Part shown: positions 17,366-26,531 of the stretch, piece after piece
Position numbering within the stretch: position 1 is the stretch's first letter
Layout of the letters: every line of letters begins with the position of its first letter
Assembly (NCBI GenBank): GCA_963832305.1
Contig: CAWHTU010000002.1
Span: 1 to 64,000, forward strand
Source: Roseiarcus sp963832305
Lineage (GTDB): Bacteria; Pseudomonadota; Alphaproteobacteria; Rhizobiales; Beijerinckiaceae
DNA length: 64,000 bases
Reading direction: 5' to 3'
Notes under the pieces: generated by a model
Seen by the model: the letters and a program-made list of their open reading frames with translations, nothing else
Told to the model about the DNA's origin: nothing
Databases searched by the model: none
Position numbers and translations under genes: made by a program

Positions 17366-18196
17366 ATGGCGTTGAAGCAATCAACCGGCAAACGCATCGG
17401 AGTCACGGTCGTCGCTTGGGTCGTCGCGTTTCTGATTTTCTTCCCAATTCTGTGGACGTTCCTGACCAGTTTCAAGAGCGAACTCGACGCGATCGCGATG
17501 CCGCCGAAGTTCCTCTTCTTCAACTGGACGCTCGAAAACTACGCCGAAGTGCAGGAGCGCTCGAACTATTTGAAGTTCGCCTTCAATTCGATCGTGCTGT
17601 CGATCGGCGCCAATGTCGTCGGCCTACTCATCGCCGTTCCGGCGGCCTGGTCGATGGCTTTTGCTCCGGGAAAGCGCACGAAAGACCTGCTGATGTGGAT
17701 GCTGTCGACCAAGATGATGCCCGCGGTCGGCGCGCTCGTGCCGATCTATTTGATATTTCGCAATCTGCACCTGCTCGACAGCCTGCTCGGCGTTGGCCTC
17801 GTGCTTATGCTGATCAATCTGCCGCTGCTGATCTGGATGCTCTACACCTATTTCAAGGAAATCCCTGTCGATATCCTGGAAGCCGCGCGCATGGACGGCG
17901 CCTCCCTTATCAACGAGATCCTTTACGTCCTGACTCCGATGGCCGTTCCAGGCATCGCCTCTACGATGCTTCTCGCAGTCATCCTGTCGTGGAATGAAGC
18001 GTTCTGGACGCTCAATCTAACAACCTCCAACGCCGCTCCGTTGCCGGCCTTCATCGCCTCCTACTCCGCGCCGGAGGGCTTCTTCTGGGCCAAACTATCG
18101 GCCGCCTCGACGCTCGCCATTGCGCCCATCCTTATCCTCGGGTGGTTCTCACAGAAACAGCTGGTCCGAGGCTTGACCTTCGGCGCCGTCAAATGA
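17366..18196 (+). CDS. polyol ABC transporter permease (SmoG-like)
   Basis: A 276-residue inner-membrane permease of the MalG/UgpE class. The first helix is VTVVAWVVAFLIFFPILWTF, and the EAA loop is EAARMDGASLINEILYVLTP near residue 175. It pairs with the preceding permease and with the ATPase that follows after 23 bp. Length and topology are normal for the family, and no motif is missing. Confidence 0.93.
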   Translation: MALKQSTGKRIGVTVVAWVVAFLIFFPILWTFLTSFKSELDAIAMPPKFLFFNWTLENYAEVQERSNYLKFAFNSIVLSIGANVVGLLIAVPAAWSMAFAPGKRTKDLLMWMLSTKMMPAVGALVPIYLIFRNLHLLDSLLGVGLVLMLINLPLLIWMLYTYFKEIPVDILEAARMDGASLINEILYVLTPMAVPGIASTMLLAVILSWNEAFWTLNLTTSNAAPLPAFIASYSAPEGFFWAKLSAASTLAIAPILILGWFSQKQLVRGLTFGAVK

Positions 18197-18219
18197 TCCC
18201 GCAATAAGGAATTGCCGCC

Positions 18220-19221
18220 ATGGGAAGCATTCAACTGAAAGACGTGCGGAAAGCCTTCGGCGCGGTCAGCATCATCAACGGCGTCAATCTCAACATCGAA
18301 AACGGCGAGTTCGCGGTGTTCGTCGGGCCGTCCGGTTGCGGCAAGTCGACCCTACTGCGGCTGATCGCCGGTCTCGAGGACGTCACCTCGGGACAAGTGC
18401 TCATCGACGCCAAGGACATGACGAGCGTCGGTCCCGCGCAACGCGGACTCGCCATGGTGTTCCAGTCCTATGCGCTCTATCCGCATATGAGCGTGCGCGG
18501 CAACATCGCCTTCGCGCTCAAGATGGCTGGACAGAGCGCGGACGTCATCGACCAGAAAGTCCGCAAGGCCGCGACGACGCTGAACCTCACCGATTATCTC
18601 GATCGCAAACCACGCCAGCTTTCTGGCGGCCAGCGTCAGCGCGTCGCAATCGGGCGCGCGATTGTGCGCGAACCGAAGGCCTTCCTGTTCGACGAGCCGC
18701 TTTCCAATCTCGACGCCGCGCTGCGCGTGCAGATGCGAATCGAGATCGGCGAGCTTCACGAGGCGCTCAAGACGACAATGATCTATGTGACCCACGATCA
18801 GGTCGAGGCGATGACCATGGCCGACAAGATCGTCGTGCTCGACCGCGGCTCGGTCGCGCAGGTCGGTTCGCCGCTCGAACTCTACAACAAGCCGAACGGC
18901 CTCTTCGTCGCCGGGTTCATCGGCTCGCCGACCATGAACCTGATCAAGGGCGCCCCCGCGGCGAAGCGCGGCGCGGAGACCATCGGCATCCGACCGGAGC
19001 ACGCCGATATATCGACCAGCGCCGGCGAGTGGCCGGCAAAAGTGCGCCTCACCGAGCACCTCGGCTCCGATACCTTTGTTTACGCGGAAGGCGAAGGCAT
19101 CGGACCCCTCACCCTGCGTCTGGAGGGCGAAGCTCCGCTGAAGCCGGGCCAGAGCATTTACGTCACCCCGCGCGAAGCGCACCTGCACCGCTTCGACAAG
19201 GACGGGCGGCGGATCGCCTGA
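18220..19221 (+). CDS. polyol ABC transporter ATP-binding protein (SmoK/MalK-like)
   Basis: A 333-residue ATPase. Walker A is GPSGCGKSTLLRL (residues 38-50), the Q-loop is VFQSYALYPHMSV, the signature is LSGGQRQRVAIGRAI, Walker B is AFLFDEPLSNLD and the switch histidine is in YVTHDQVEAMTM. The C-terminal TOBE/MOB regulatory domain (IGIRPEHADI) is typical of the CUT1 carbohydrate family. It powers uptake through the two preceding permeases. Confidence 0.95.
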   Translation: MGSIQLKDVRKAFGAVSIINGVNLNIENGEFAVFVGPSGCGKSTLLRLIAGLEDVTSGQVLIDAKDMTSVGPAQRGLAMVFQSYALYPHMSVRGNIAFALKMAGQSADVIDQKVRKAATTLNLTDYLDRKPRQLSGGQRQRVAIGRAIVREPKAFLFDEPLSNLDAALRVQMRIEIGELHEALKTTMIYVTHDQVEAMTMADKIVVLDRGSVAQVGSPLELYNKPNGLFVAGFIGSPTMNLIKGAPAAKRGAETIGIRPEHADISTSAGEWPAKVRLTEHLGSDTFVYAEGEGIGPLTLRLEGEAPLKPGQSIYVTPREAHLHRFDKDGRRIA

Positions 19222-19286
19222 GGGCGGCGCTCGGCCCAGGGATTTCCGGGCTGATTGCGGGCGGGCGTCGTGACGAGGGTAACGAG

Positions 19287-20765
19287 ATGAGCGTGAAACT
19301 GTCTTCCGCGACCTTATCGAGCCTGCCGAAGACCGTCGGGGTTCCGAAATACAAGCGATCCGACCTCAAGGCCGGAATCTTCCACATTGGCATCGGCAAT
19401 TTCCATCGCGCCCACCAGGCAGTTTATCTCGACGACCTGTTCAATTCCGGCGCCGACCACGACTGGGCGATCGTCGGCGCGGGCGTCCGCGAACCCGATA
19501 TCGCGATGCGGGAGAAGCTCGCTGCGCAAGACTGGTTCACAAGCGTCGTCGAGCAGGAAGCTGGGTCAAGCACGGCGCATGTGACGGGAGCGATGATCGA
19601 TTTCGTCAAGCCCTTCGATGTCGCCGCCAATCTCGCCGCGCTGACCGATCCCAAAATCCGTATCGTCTCGCTCACCGTGACCGAGGGCGGCTACTATGTT
19701 TCACCGGCGACTCAGCATTTCGATCCCGGCCACCCCGATATCGCCGCCGACGGCAAGAATCCCGATGCGCCCAGGACGGCTTTTGGCCTCATCGTCGCCG
19801 GCCTGAAAAAGCGCCGCGCGGCAGGCGTTGCGCCTTACACGGTGATGTCCTGCGACAACCTTCCCGGCAACGGCCATGTCACGGAGAACGCGGTCGTCGG
19901 ACTGGCCGAGCTGTCCGATCCCGCGCTCGCCAAATGGATCCGCGGCGCCGTGGCGTTCCCGAACGGGATGGTCGACCGCATCACGCCGGCGACCACCGAC
20001 CGAGAGCGCGCGATCCTCAAGGACAATTGGGGCGTAGAGGACAATTGGCCGGTCTTCTGCGAGGAGTTCAAGCAGTGGGTGGTGGAGGACAAGTTCACCT
20101 CCGGCCGCCCGGCGCTCGACAGGGTCGGCGTGACCTTCACCAGCGATGTCGCGCCCTACGAATTCATGAAGATCAGGATTCTCAACGGCGGGCATGCGGC
20201 AATCGCCTATCCCGCGGGCCTGCTGGACATCCATTTCGTCCACCAGGCGATGGAGGACAGGCAGATCGCCGAGTTCCTCGAGACTTTGAGCAAGCGCGAG
20301 ATCATCCCCACCGTGCCGCCGCCGCCAAACGTCAATCTTGAATCCTATCGCAGGAAGGTCGCGGAACGCTTCGCCAATCCGAAGATCGGCGACACGGTCT
20401 CACGGCTCTGCCTCGATGGCTCGAACCGGCAGCCGAAGTTCATTCTGCCGACCGCCCGCGACCGGCTGAAAGCGGGGGCGAGCGCGGCCGGGCTTGCGCT
20501 CTGTTCCGCACTTTGGTGCCGCTACTGCTACGGCGAAACGGAGAGCGGCAAGCCGATACCTCCCAACGACCCGAGCTGGGATCGTCTGCAGGCGGCCGCC
20601 AAACCGGCGCGCACCGATCCAAAGGCGTGGCTCGCGATGGGCGACATCTTCGGCGACCTTGCCAAGAACCCGACCTATGTCAGCGCCTTCTCCGGCGCGC
20701 TGACCTCGCTTTGGACGAAGGGCGTGCGCGCGACGCTCGCCGACTATCTCAGCGCGAAGACCTGA
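19287..20765 (+). CDS. mtlK: mannitol 2-dehydrogenase family polyol dehydrogenase
   Basis: A 492-residue NAD-dependent long-chain polyol dehydrogenase that oxidises D-mannitol (or D-arabitol) to fructose (or xylulose) in the cytoplasm. Visible marks are HIGIGNFHRAHQAVYLDDL at the cofactor-binding N-terminus, SCDNLPGNG, FPNGMVDRITP, and the catalytic-lysine region EFMKIRILNGGHAAIAYPAG near residue 295. Length matches the family. It is the fifth structural gene of the transport operon, 65 bp after the ATPase. The symbol is given by homology and context; substrate preference is not proven. Confidence 0.92.
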   Translation: MSVKLSSATLSSLPKTVGVPKYKRSDLKAGIFHIGIGNFHRAHQAVYLDDLFNSGADHDWAIVGAGVREPDIAMREKLAAQDWFTSVVEQEAGSSTAHVTGAMIDFVKPFDVAANLAALTDPKIRIVSLTVTEGGYYVSPATQHFDPGHPDIAADGKNPDAPRTAFGLIVAGLKKRRAAGVAPYTVMSCDNLPGNGHVTENAVVGLAELSDPALAKWIRGAVAFPNGMVDRITPATTDRERAILKDNWGVEDNWPVFCEEFKQWVVEDKFTSGRPALDRVGVTFTSDVAPYEFMKIRILNGGHAAIAYPAGLLDIHFVHQAMEDRQIAEFLETLSKREIIPTVPPPPNVNLESYRRKVAERFANPKIGDTVSRLCLDGSNRQPKFILPTARDRLKAGASAAGLALCSALWCRYCYGETESGKPIPPNDPSWDRLQAAAKPARTDPKAWLAMGDIFGDLAKNPTYVSAFSGALTSLWTKGVRATLADYLSAKT

Positions 20766-20818
20766 CACCCAGACCGCCCAGCTCGGCGAAAAGAATAAGG
20801 GCACGGCAAGGACGCGTG

Positions 20819-21592
20819 ATGTATCTCGAGCGCTTCAATCTCAAGGGCCGTGTCGCGGTGGTCACAGGCGGCGGCCAGGGCATCGGCCTGGCTTGCGTCG
20901 AGGCGCTGTCGGAGGCCGGCGCCCACGTCTATATCGCCGACCGCAATCCCAAGACGGCCGCCCACGGCCAGGCGGCGATGAAAGCCAAGGGCTACGCCGC
21001 AGACGTCATCGAGATGGAGGTCACGGACTCGAAACAGGTCGACGCGGCCGCCACGCGGGTGACCGACGAGAAAGGCCGGATTGACATCCTGGTTTGCAAC
21101 GCGGGCATAGCGCGCTCGGAGATTGCAGCGGAAGACGTGGCCGACGAGCATTGGCTCCATGTCATCGACGTCAACCTCAACGGCCTGTTTTGGTGTTGTC
21201 GCGCGTTCGGTCGGCACATGTTGGCGGCCGGGCGCGGTTCGATCGTCAACATCGGCTCGATGTCGGGGGTCATCGTCAACAAGCCGCAGCCACAAGCCTA
21301 TTACAACGCCTCCAAAGCCGCCGTGCACCATCTGACAAAGTCGCTCGCGGCCGAGTGGGGCGCGCGCGGCGTGCGCGTCAACGCCGTTGCGCCGACCTAC
21401 ATCAATACGCCGCTCACCACCTACGCCAGGACCAATAAGCCCATGTTCGACGCCTGGATCGACGGCACCCCGATGGCGCGCATCGGCGAGCCGGACGAGA
21501 TCGCGGCCGTCGTCATGTTTCTTGCTTCGGACGCCGCCAGTCTGATGACTGGGTCGATCGTGCTGGCTGACGGCGGCTATAGCTGCTGGTAA
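20819..21592 (+). CDS. SDR-family polyol dehydrogenase
   Basis: A 257-residue short-chain dehydrogenase. The cofactor motif is TGGGQGIG (residues 17-24), NAG lies near 93, the catalytic serine is in IGSMSG and the YxxxK pair is in YYNASKAAVHH. The C-terminal PTYINTPLT loop covers the active site. The ATG at 20819 fits the start of the domain. In a polyol operon it probably oxidises a second alditol (sorbitol, ribitol or arabitol), so the operon handles several polyols; the substrate is inferred from context only. Confidence 0.9.
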   Translation: MYLERFNLKGRVAVVTGGGQGIGLACVEALSEAGAHVYIADRNPKTAAHGQAAMKAKGYAADVIEMEVTDSKQVDAAATRVTDEKGRIDILVCNAGIARSEIAAEDVADEHWLHVIDVNLNGLFWCCRAFGRHMLAAGRGSIVNIGSMSGVIVNKPQPQAYYNASKAAVHHLTKSLAAEWGARGVRVNAVAPTYINTPLTTYARTNKPMFDAWIDGTPMARIGEPDEIAAVVMFLASDAASLMTGSIVLADGGYSCW

Positions 21593-21628
21593 GAGGTTCC
21601 GCAGGATCGAGAGCGGGACGGGGGCATC

Positions 21629-22420
21629 ATGGATCTCGGGCTCAAGGGCAAGGTCGCCGTCGTCACCGGCGGCAGCGTCGGAATCGGTCTCGCGATCGCC
21701 GAGGGCCTCGCCGCGGAGGGCGTCGATGTCGTGATCGCGGCGCGCGGCGTGGAGCGTGTCCGCGCGGAGGCCGCCCGCATCGCCAAAGCCTTCAGCGTCC
21801 GCGCCGAAGGGGTCGCCTGCAACGTCGCGACTCGCGAGGGGACGGATGACCTCCTGGCCGACGTTCAGCGATTTTTCGGTGGGGCTGACGTTCTCATCAA
21901 TAACGCCGGCACCGGCAGCAACGAGACGGTGCTAGAGGCGCCGGACGAGAAATGGCAAGAATACTGGGACCTGCACGTGATGGCGGCGGTCAGGCTCGCG
22001 CGTGGCCTCGCACCGACGATGAAGAAGCGCGGCGGCGGCGTTATCCTGCACAACGCCTCGATCTGCGCCGCCCAACCGCTCTGGTACGAGCCGATCTACA
22101 ACGTGACCAAGGCGGCGCTGATGATGTTCTCGAAGACGCTTTCGACCGAACTCATCGGCGATAACATCCGGGTGGATTGCGTCAATCCCGGTCTCATCCT
22201 GACGCCGGACTGGATCAAGACCGCCAAACAATTGACAGCAGACAAAGGCGGCGACTGGCAGGCCTATCTCGACAGCGTCGCGCGCGAGCATGCGCCGATC
22301 AAACGTTTCGCCACGCCGCAGGAACTGGCCAACTTCTTCGTCTTCCTGTGTTCGGAACGGGCGAGCTATTCAGTGGGTTCCACGTATTATGTTGACGGCG
22401 GAATGTTAAAGTCGGTCTAG
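21629..22420 (+). CDS. SDR-family oxidoreductase
   Basis: A 263-residue short-chain dehydrogenase, last gene of the polyol operon. It has TGGSVGIG for the cofactor, NNAGTGSN, a serine in LHNASICA, and the tyrosine/lysine pair in YNVTKAAL. Compared with the preceding SDR it is a different subfamily and ends in YYVDGGMLKSV. The 36-bp gap and shared direction put it on the same transcript. Possible roles are keto-sugar reduction or aldose oxidation; I cannot choose. Confidence 0.88.
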   Translation: MDLGLKGKVAVVTGGSVGIGLAIAEGLAAEGVDVVIAARGVERVRAEAARIAKAFSVRAEGVACNVATREGTDDLLADVQRFFGGADVLINNAGTGSNETVLEAPDEKWQEYWDLHVMAAVRLARGLAPTMKKRGGGVILHNASICAAQPLWYEPIYNVTKAALMMFSKTLSTELIGDNIRVDCVNPGLILTPDWIKTAKQLTADKGGDWQAYLDSVAREHAPIKRFATPQELANFFVFLCSERASYSVGSTYYVDGGMLKSV

Positions 22421-22471
22421 CGCTTATCGATACGCTCGACGGCGTGCTATTCTAGCAACGGATCAGTAACG

Positions 22472-23479
22472 ATGGCTGTCCGGCCCCCTATTGTCGAACA
22501 CGCAGAAGTCGGTCCGGGAATCGCGTGGGCGATCGAATTCGACGAATACGGGCGCGGTCATGTTCTGCCGGCAGGCGCGCCCGTCGATTTCAAGCATGGC
22601 CGCCGATTTGTCTGGGTGCATTTGGCCCTGGCGAACGCCCGAACGCGAGACTGGGTCCGCGCGCAGGATTCGATCGGGCAAGAAGCGTGCGAGCTTCTGC
22701 TCTCGCGCGACAGTCACCCACGGCTGGAGTGGCGCGGAGATTCGCTGTGGGGAACAATCTATGACCTTCAACATGAACTTGAATCGGTTGGCGACGACCC
22801 AACCGATCTGCGTTTCGTACTCACGCCTCAATTCCTGTTGACGGCGCGCCGCCATGCCGTCCATTCCGCCCATTTGTTGAGACACGAAATCGAAGCCGGA
22901 GCGGAGTTTGAAAGCAGTGCCGACCTCTTCGAATCCCTTCTCGTCGCCGCCGCGAATTCCATCGGCTCGGCTATGCAGCGCATCAACGTCGAGCTGGACG
23001 AGATCGAGGACCGCGTGCTGTCGGAGGCGCTCAGCGACGAGCGCGCGTCGCTTCTGAGGCTTCGCCGCACGATATCCCGGCAGAACCGGGTGGCTCACGC
23101 GATTCGAAGCGTTCTGGGGCAATTGGAGCAGCCGCGCGCGGAGGGCGCGCTGCAGGCGTATCGCGCGCTCGCCGCCCGCGTGGGGCAACGCATCGCCGCG
23201 TTTCACGCGGATGCGCAACTGCTTTCCGAGCGCGCCAGAATGCTGCAGGATGAAATGGGAGCTCAACTGGCGACGGCGACGAACCGCAACCTCTTCGTCT
23301 TGACGATCGTCACGACAGTTCTACTGCCTCCGGCGTTCGTCACGGGTTTTTTCGGCATGAACACCAAGGGCTTGCCGTTCGGCGACTCAGACTATGGCAC
23401 GCTCTACGCCGCGATCTTTTGCGCCGTCGCGGCGGTCCTCGTCTATCTGCTGATCCGCCGATATCGGATGCTCAATTGA
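22472..23479 (+). CDS. CorA/ZntB-type divalent cation transporter
   Basis: A 335-residue inner-membrane transporter. A large cytoplasmic alpha/beta and helical domain (residues 1-270) is followed by two C-terminal helices (FVLTIVTTVLLPPAFVTGFF and LYAAIFCAVAAVLVYLLI), with the family signature GMN between them (FFGMNTKGLPF). The loop after GMN and the overall sequence fit ZntB (zinc efflux/uptake) better than Mg2+ CorA, but the ion is not certain. It stands 51 bp after the polyol operon and is probably a separate unit. Confidence 0.9.
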   Translation: MAVRPPIVEHAEVGPGIAWAIEFDEYGRGHVLPAGAPVDFKHGRRFVWVHLALANARTRDWVRAQDSIGQEACELLLSRDSHPRLEWRGDSLWGTIYDLQHELESVGDDPTDLRFVLTPQFLLTARRHAVHSAHLLRHEIEAGAEFESSADLFESLLVAAANSIGSAMQRINVELDEIEDRVLSEALSDERASLLRLRRTISRQNRVAHAIRSVLGQLEQPRAEGALQAYRALAARVGQRIAAFHADAQLLSERARMLQDEMGAQLATATNRNLFVLTIVTTVLLPPAFVTGFFGMNTKGLPFGDSDYGTLYAAIFCAVAAVLVYLLIRRYRMLN

Positions 23480-23521
23480 CCGCGAGGCGTTGAGGCGCGG
23501 CGCGGGTGGAGTGATGCAAAT

Positions 23522-23779
23522 TCAGTGACGGCTTTCGATGGCTCGATGCTCGGAGCGTTTGGCGGCCGTGAGTCGGATCAGGTTGGTGACGCCGACAACT
23601 CCGGGAACGGTTCGAGCGTCGAACTCGGCGCAAGTCTTCTGATAGGGGAGGTCCACCGTTCCGGAAACGGTGACCCATCCATTCTCGATCTCGACTCTCA
23701 CCTGATGCCGAGGGACCCGCAAGTCCCAATAGAGCGCGTTCAATACGCCCGCGCGCACGTCTTCGCTCTGATGGTACAT
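23522..23779 (-). CDS. BON-domain protein
   Basis: An 85-residue protein consisting of one BON domain (VRAGVLNALYWDLRVPRHQ, then VRVEIENGWVTVSGTVDLPY and VPGVVGVTNLIRL). The central glycine and the alternating hydrophobic pattern are intact. BON domains bind phospholipid and are usually periplasmic, yet no signal peptide is visible, so it may be cytoplasmic like the phage-shock/osmotic BON proteins. It converges on the transporter gene. The 168 bp upstream (23780-23947) contain nothing I recognise. Confidence 0.83.
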   Translation of the reverse strand: MYHQSEDVRAGVLNALYWDLRVPRHQVRVEIENGWVTVSGTVDLPYQKTCAEFDARTVPGVVGVTNLIRLTAAKRSEHRAIESRH

Positions 23780-23947
23780 TCTCGCCTCCTCCCGCGCCTT
23801 CGTGCTTTCCGCTGTACGCGCGGGCCTCCCGATCTCGCTAACACGAGAGTCGCCGCTGCAGCTTGACGCTGATCAAAGCGTTAGCGCGTCAGTTGAGCGG
23901 AATTTTGGCGCATGCTCGAGGCGGGAGCCAGCGCGCATTCAGCGAGG

Positions 23948-25105
23948 TCAGATCTGCGGGCGAGGCTCGGATTCGGCTTCGCTGAACATCGTTTCCTCGA
24001 CGTTCATCGCGTTGCCGCGCCAGACGATGGCGTGGCCCGTCCAGGCCTTGGCGAACACCAGCGGCAGCAGGAAGTCGCGCACGATCCAGGCGAGTGGCAT
24101 TCGCCAGGTGAGTGGCCAGCCCGCCGCGACCGCGAGGATGGCCTCGGCGCCGTACCAGAAGGCCGCCATCGCCGCGACGGCGACGGCGACGCTCACCCCG
24201 AATTGCGGCGCGGCGACCCCCGCAGCGGCAAGCGTGAACAGGCTCGTCGTCAAAATCTCAGGCAGGAAGAAGAGCGGAAACGTCGCGCGCCTGAGCCGCG
24301 CCCAGCGAATCTGGCGATACCAGACATCCTTCAGGCGCCGCTGGCCGAGCGGCTGCTGGAACGGCTGGTCGACGAGGTGGGCGTTCAGTCCCTGCGCATT
24401 GACGAGCTTGGTCGCCGCCGCGTCCTCGGCGATCTCGGCGCCCAGAGCCTCAATGCCTCCGCCCGCTTCCATGATTTCGCGGCGCCACAGCATCGTCTTG
24501 CCCTGGGCGAAGCCGTAGCCGAAGGAATCGCCGGCATACTGCCAGCGCGCCTCATAGGTGTTGAGAAAGGCGCACTCAATTTCGGCGGCGAAAGATTCAG
24601 GCCGCGCGCCGATCGGCGGGGCGCAGACAATCCCGGTGTCTGGGTCCCAGCGCTCGAGCAGGCGCTGAATGTAGTCGCTCGGCATGAGGACGTTGGAATC
24701 GGCGATGATCACCCAATCGTGCCGCGCCGCCTTCCACCCCTTGACGACGTTATTAAGCTTGGGATTGGCGCTGACCCGGTCGTCGCCGATCAGCAGACGG
24801 GCCGGACGATGCGGGTTGGCGCCGATGGCGCCGCGCACCAGGGGAGCGATCGGATCGTCGGCGCTGGCGAGGCAGAAGACGATCTCGTAGATCGGGTAAT
24901 CGAGCGCGAATATGGACCGCAGCGTGTCGCGCGAAAACGTCTCGACGCCACACAGGGGCTGCACAATCGTGACCGCTGGGGCGTCTTCTGGCGGCGGCCT
25001 CCGCCCCGGCCGCCATCGGCACCGGACAGTCGCCAGCGCGACGCTCAGCCCATGAATCCCCGCGCTGGTAGCGCAAATCCCCGCCGCCAGGGCGCTGATG
25101 GTCAT
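23948..25105 (-). CDS. GT21-family glycosyltransferase (ceramide glucosyltransferase/HpnI-like)
   Basis: A 385-residue membrane glycosyltransferase. The N-terminal helix is followed by a GT-A domain with VTIVQPLCGVE, IIADSNVLMPSDY (D-x-D region) and the diagnostic (Q/R)xxRW motif in YRQIRWARLRR near residue 280, then two or three C-terminal helices. The family transfers a sugar from a UDP-sugar to ceramide or, as HpnI, N-acetylglucosamine to bacteriohopanetetrol. In a hopanoid-forming alphaproteobacterium HpnI is plausible, but no hopanoid genes lie nearby, so the acceptor stays open. It is divergent from gltX with a 76-bp gap. Confidence 0.88.
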   Translation of the reverse strand: MTISALAAGICATSAGIHGLSVALATVRCRWRPGRRPPPEDAPAVTIVQPLCGVETFSRDTLRSIFALDYPIYEIVFCLASADDPIAPLVRGAIGANPHRPARLLIGDDRVSANPKLNNVVKGWKAARHDWVIIADSNVLMPSDYIQRLLERWDPDTGIVCAPPIGARPESFAAEIECAFLNTYEARWQYAGDSFGYGFAQGKTMLWRREIMEAGGGIEALGAEIAEDAAATKLVNAQGLNAHLVDQPFQQPLGQRRLKDVWYRQIRWARLRRATFPLFFLPEILTTSLFTLAAAGVAAPQFGVSVAVAVAAMAAFWYGAEAILAVAAGWPLTWRMPLAWIVRDFLLPLVFAKAWTGHAIVWRGNAMNVEETMFSEAESEPRPQI

Positions 25106-25181
25106 GGGTCCAGCCTACTCGAATCACTGGGCTTTGTCACACCATATTGCCGCGCCGTCGCGACGCTTCTATGAAGGCGAA

Positions 25182-26531
25182 ATGGCCTTCCCCCCGGTCG
25201 TCCGTTTCGCGCCGTCGCCGACCGGGCGCATCCACATCGGCAACGTCCGCACGGCGCTGCTGAACTGGCTGTTCGCCAAGCGCCGCGACGGGACGTTCAT
25301 CCTGCGCTTCGACGACACCGATCTTGAGCGTTCGAAGCGGGAATACGCCGACGCGATCCAAGCCGATTTGAAGTGGCTTGGAATTGAGCCGGACCTCGTG
25401 CGCCGCCAGTCCGAGCGGATGGCCGCCTACGACCAAGCAGCCGGAAGGCTCAAGACCTTGGGCCGCCTCTATCCGGCCTATGAGACCGCCGACGAGCTCG
25501 ACCGACGCCGCAAGCGGCAACAGGCGCTCGGCCGGCCGCCGATCTATGACCGCGCCGCCCTGCGTCTGTCGGAAGCCGAGCGTGCGGCGCTCGAAGCCTT
25601 GGGCCGCAAGCCGCATTGGCGTTTCCAGCTCGAACCGAGCATCGTGCGCTGGGACGATGTGGTGCGGGGCGAGAGCCATATCGACTGCGCGTCGTTGTCC
25701 GATCCGGTCCTTCGCCGTGAGGATGGGACCTACCTCTATACCCTGCCTTCGGTAGTCGACGACATCGACTTCGGCGTCACCGATGTCATCCGCGGCGAGG
25801 ATCACGTCACGAACACGGCGGTGCAGATTCAGATTTTCGAGGCCCTCGCCGGCGCTGCGCCGCGCTTCGGCCATCACAATCTCTTGACCGACGCCGGCGG
25901 CGGGGGGCTTTCGAAGCGCGACGGCGCGCTGTCGATCGCCTTGCTGCGCCAAAAGGGCATCGAGCCGCTCGCCGTCGCGGCACTCGCGGTCCTGGTCGGC
26001 TCTGCCGAGGCGGTGCGTCCGGTCGATTCGCTCGACGAACTGGCCGGTCTCGTGGATCCCTCGCATCTTTCTCACGGGGCGGCGCGCTTCGACGAAGCTG
26101 AGCTTGAAGCGCTTTCGGCGCGCACGCTGCATCGCATGCCCTATGCGGCGGTCGCCGATCGGCTGTCCGCGCTGGGCGTCGCGGGACCTCAGGCCGAGGC
26201 GCTTTGGCTCGCCGTGCGCGGCAACCTGACCCGTTTCGACGACGCAGCGGTATGGCGGGAAGTCGTCGACGGCGCGGTCGTCCCGATCGTCGAGGACCCC
26301 GACTTTCTGAAGTTTGCCGCCTCATGCGCGCCCGAAGGCCCATGGGACCAGTCGACCTGGGGCGCATGGACCGCGCGGATCAAGGAGCTAACCGGCCGCA
26401 AGGGCCGGGCGCTGTTTCACCCGTTGCGCCTGGCCTTGACCGGCCGCGAGGCGGGGCCGGAACTCGCGGCTCTTCTGCCGCTGATCGGCCGCGCTAGAGC
26501 GCTGGCCCGACTATCCGGACAGTCCGTTTGA
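25182..26531 (+). CDS. gltX: glutamyl-tRNA synthetase (short, second-type)
   Basis: A 449-residue class I aminoacyl-tRNA synthetase that charges tRNA with glutamate. The HIGH-equivalent is GRIHIGNVRTALLNW (about residues 14-28), RFDDTDLERS follows, and the KMSKS-equivalent is GGGLSKRDGALS. The helical anticodon-binding domain is at the C-terminus. Many alphaproteobacteria carry two GltX proteins; the LSKRDG motif and short length fit the second type, which may charge tRNA-Gln for later amidation. The ATG at 25182 is chosen because the domain begins at PPVVRFAPSPTG. Its last 38 bases overlap the convergent DUF2865 gene. Confidence 0.93.
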   Translation: MAFPPVVRFAPSPTGRIHIGNVRTALLNWLFAKRRDGTFILRFDDTDLERSKREYADAIQADLKWLGIEPDLVRRQSERMAAYDQAAGRLKTLGRLYPAYETADELDRRRKRQQALGRPPIYDRAALRLSEAERAALEALGRKPHWRFQLEPSIVRWDDVVRGESHIDCASLSDPVLRREDGTYLYTLPSVVDDIDFGVTDVIRGEDHVTNTAVQIQIFEALAGAAPRFGHHNLLTDAGGGGLSKRDGALSIALLRQKGIEPLAVAALAVLVGSAEAVRPVDSLDELAGLVDPSHLSHGAARFDEAELEALSARTLHRMPYAAVADRLSALGVAGPQAEALWLAVRGNLTRFDDAAVWREVVDGAVVPIVEDPDFLKFAASCAPEGPWDQSTWGAWTARIKELTGRKGRALFHPLRLALTGREAGPELAALLPLIGRARALARLSGQSV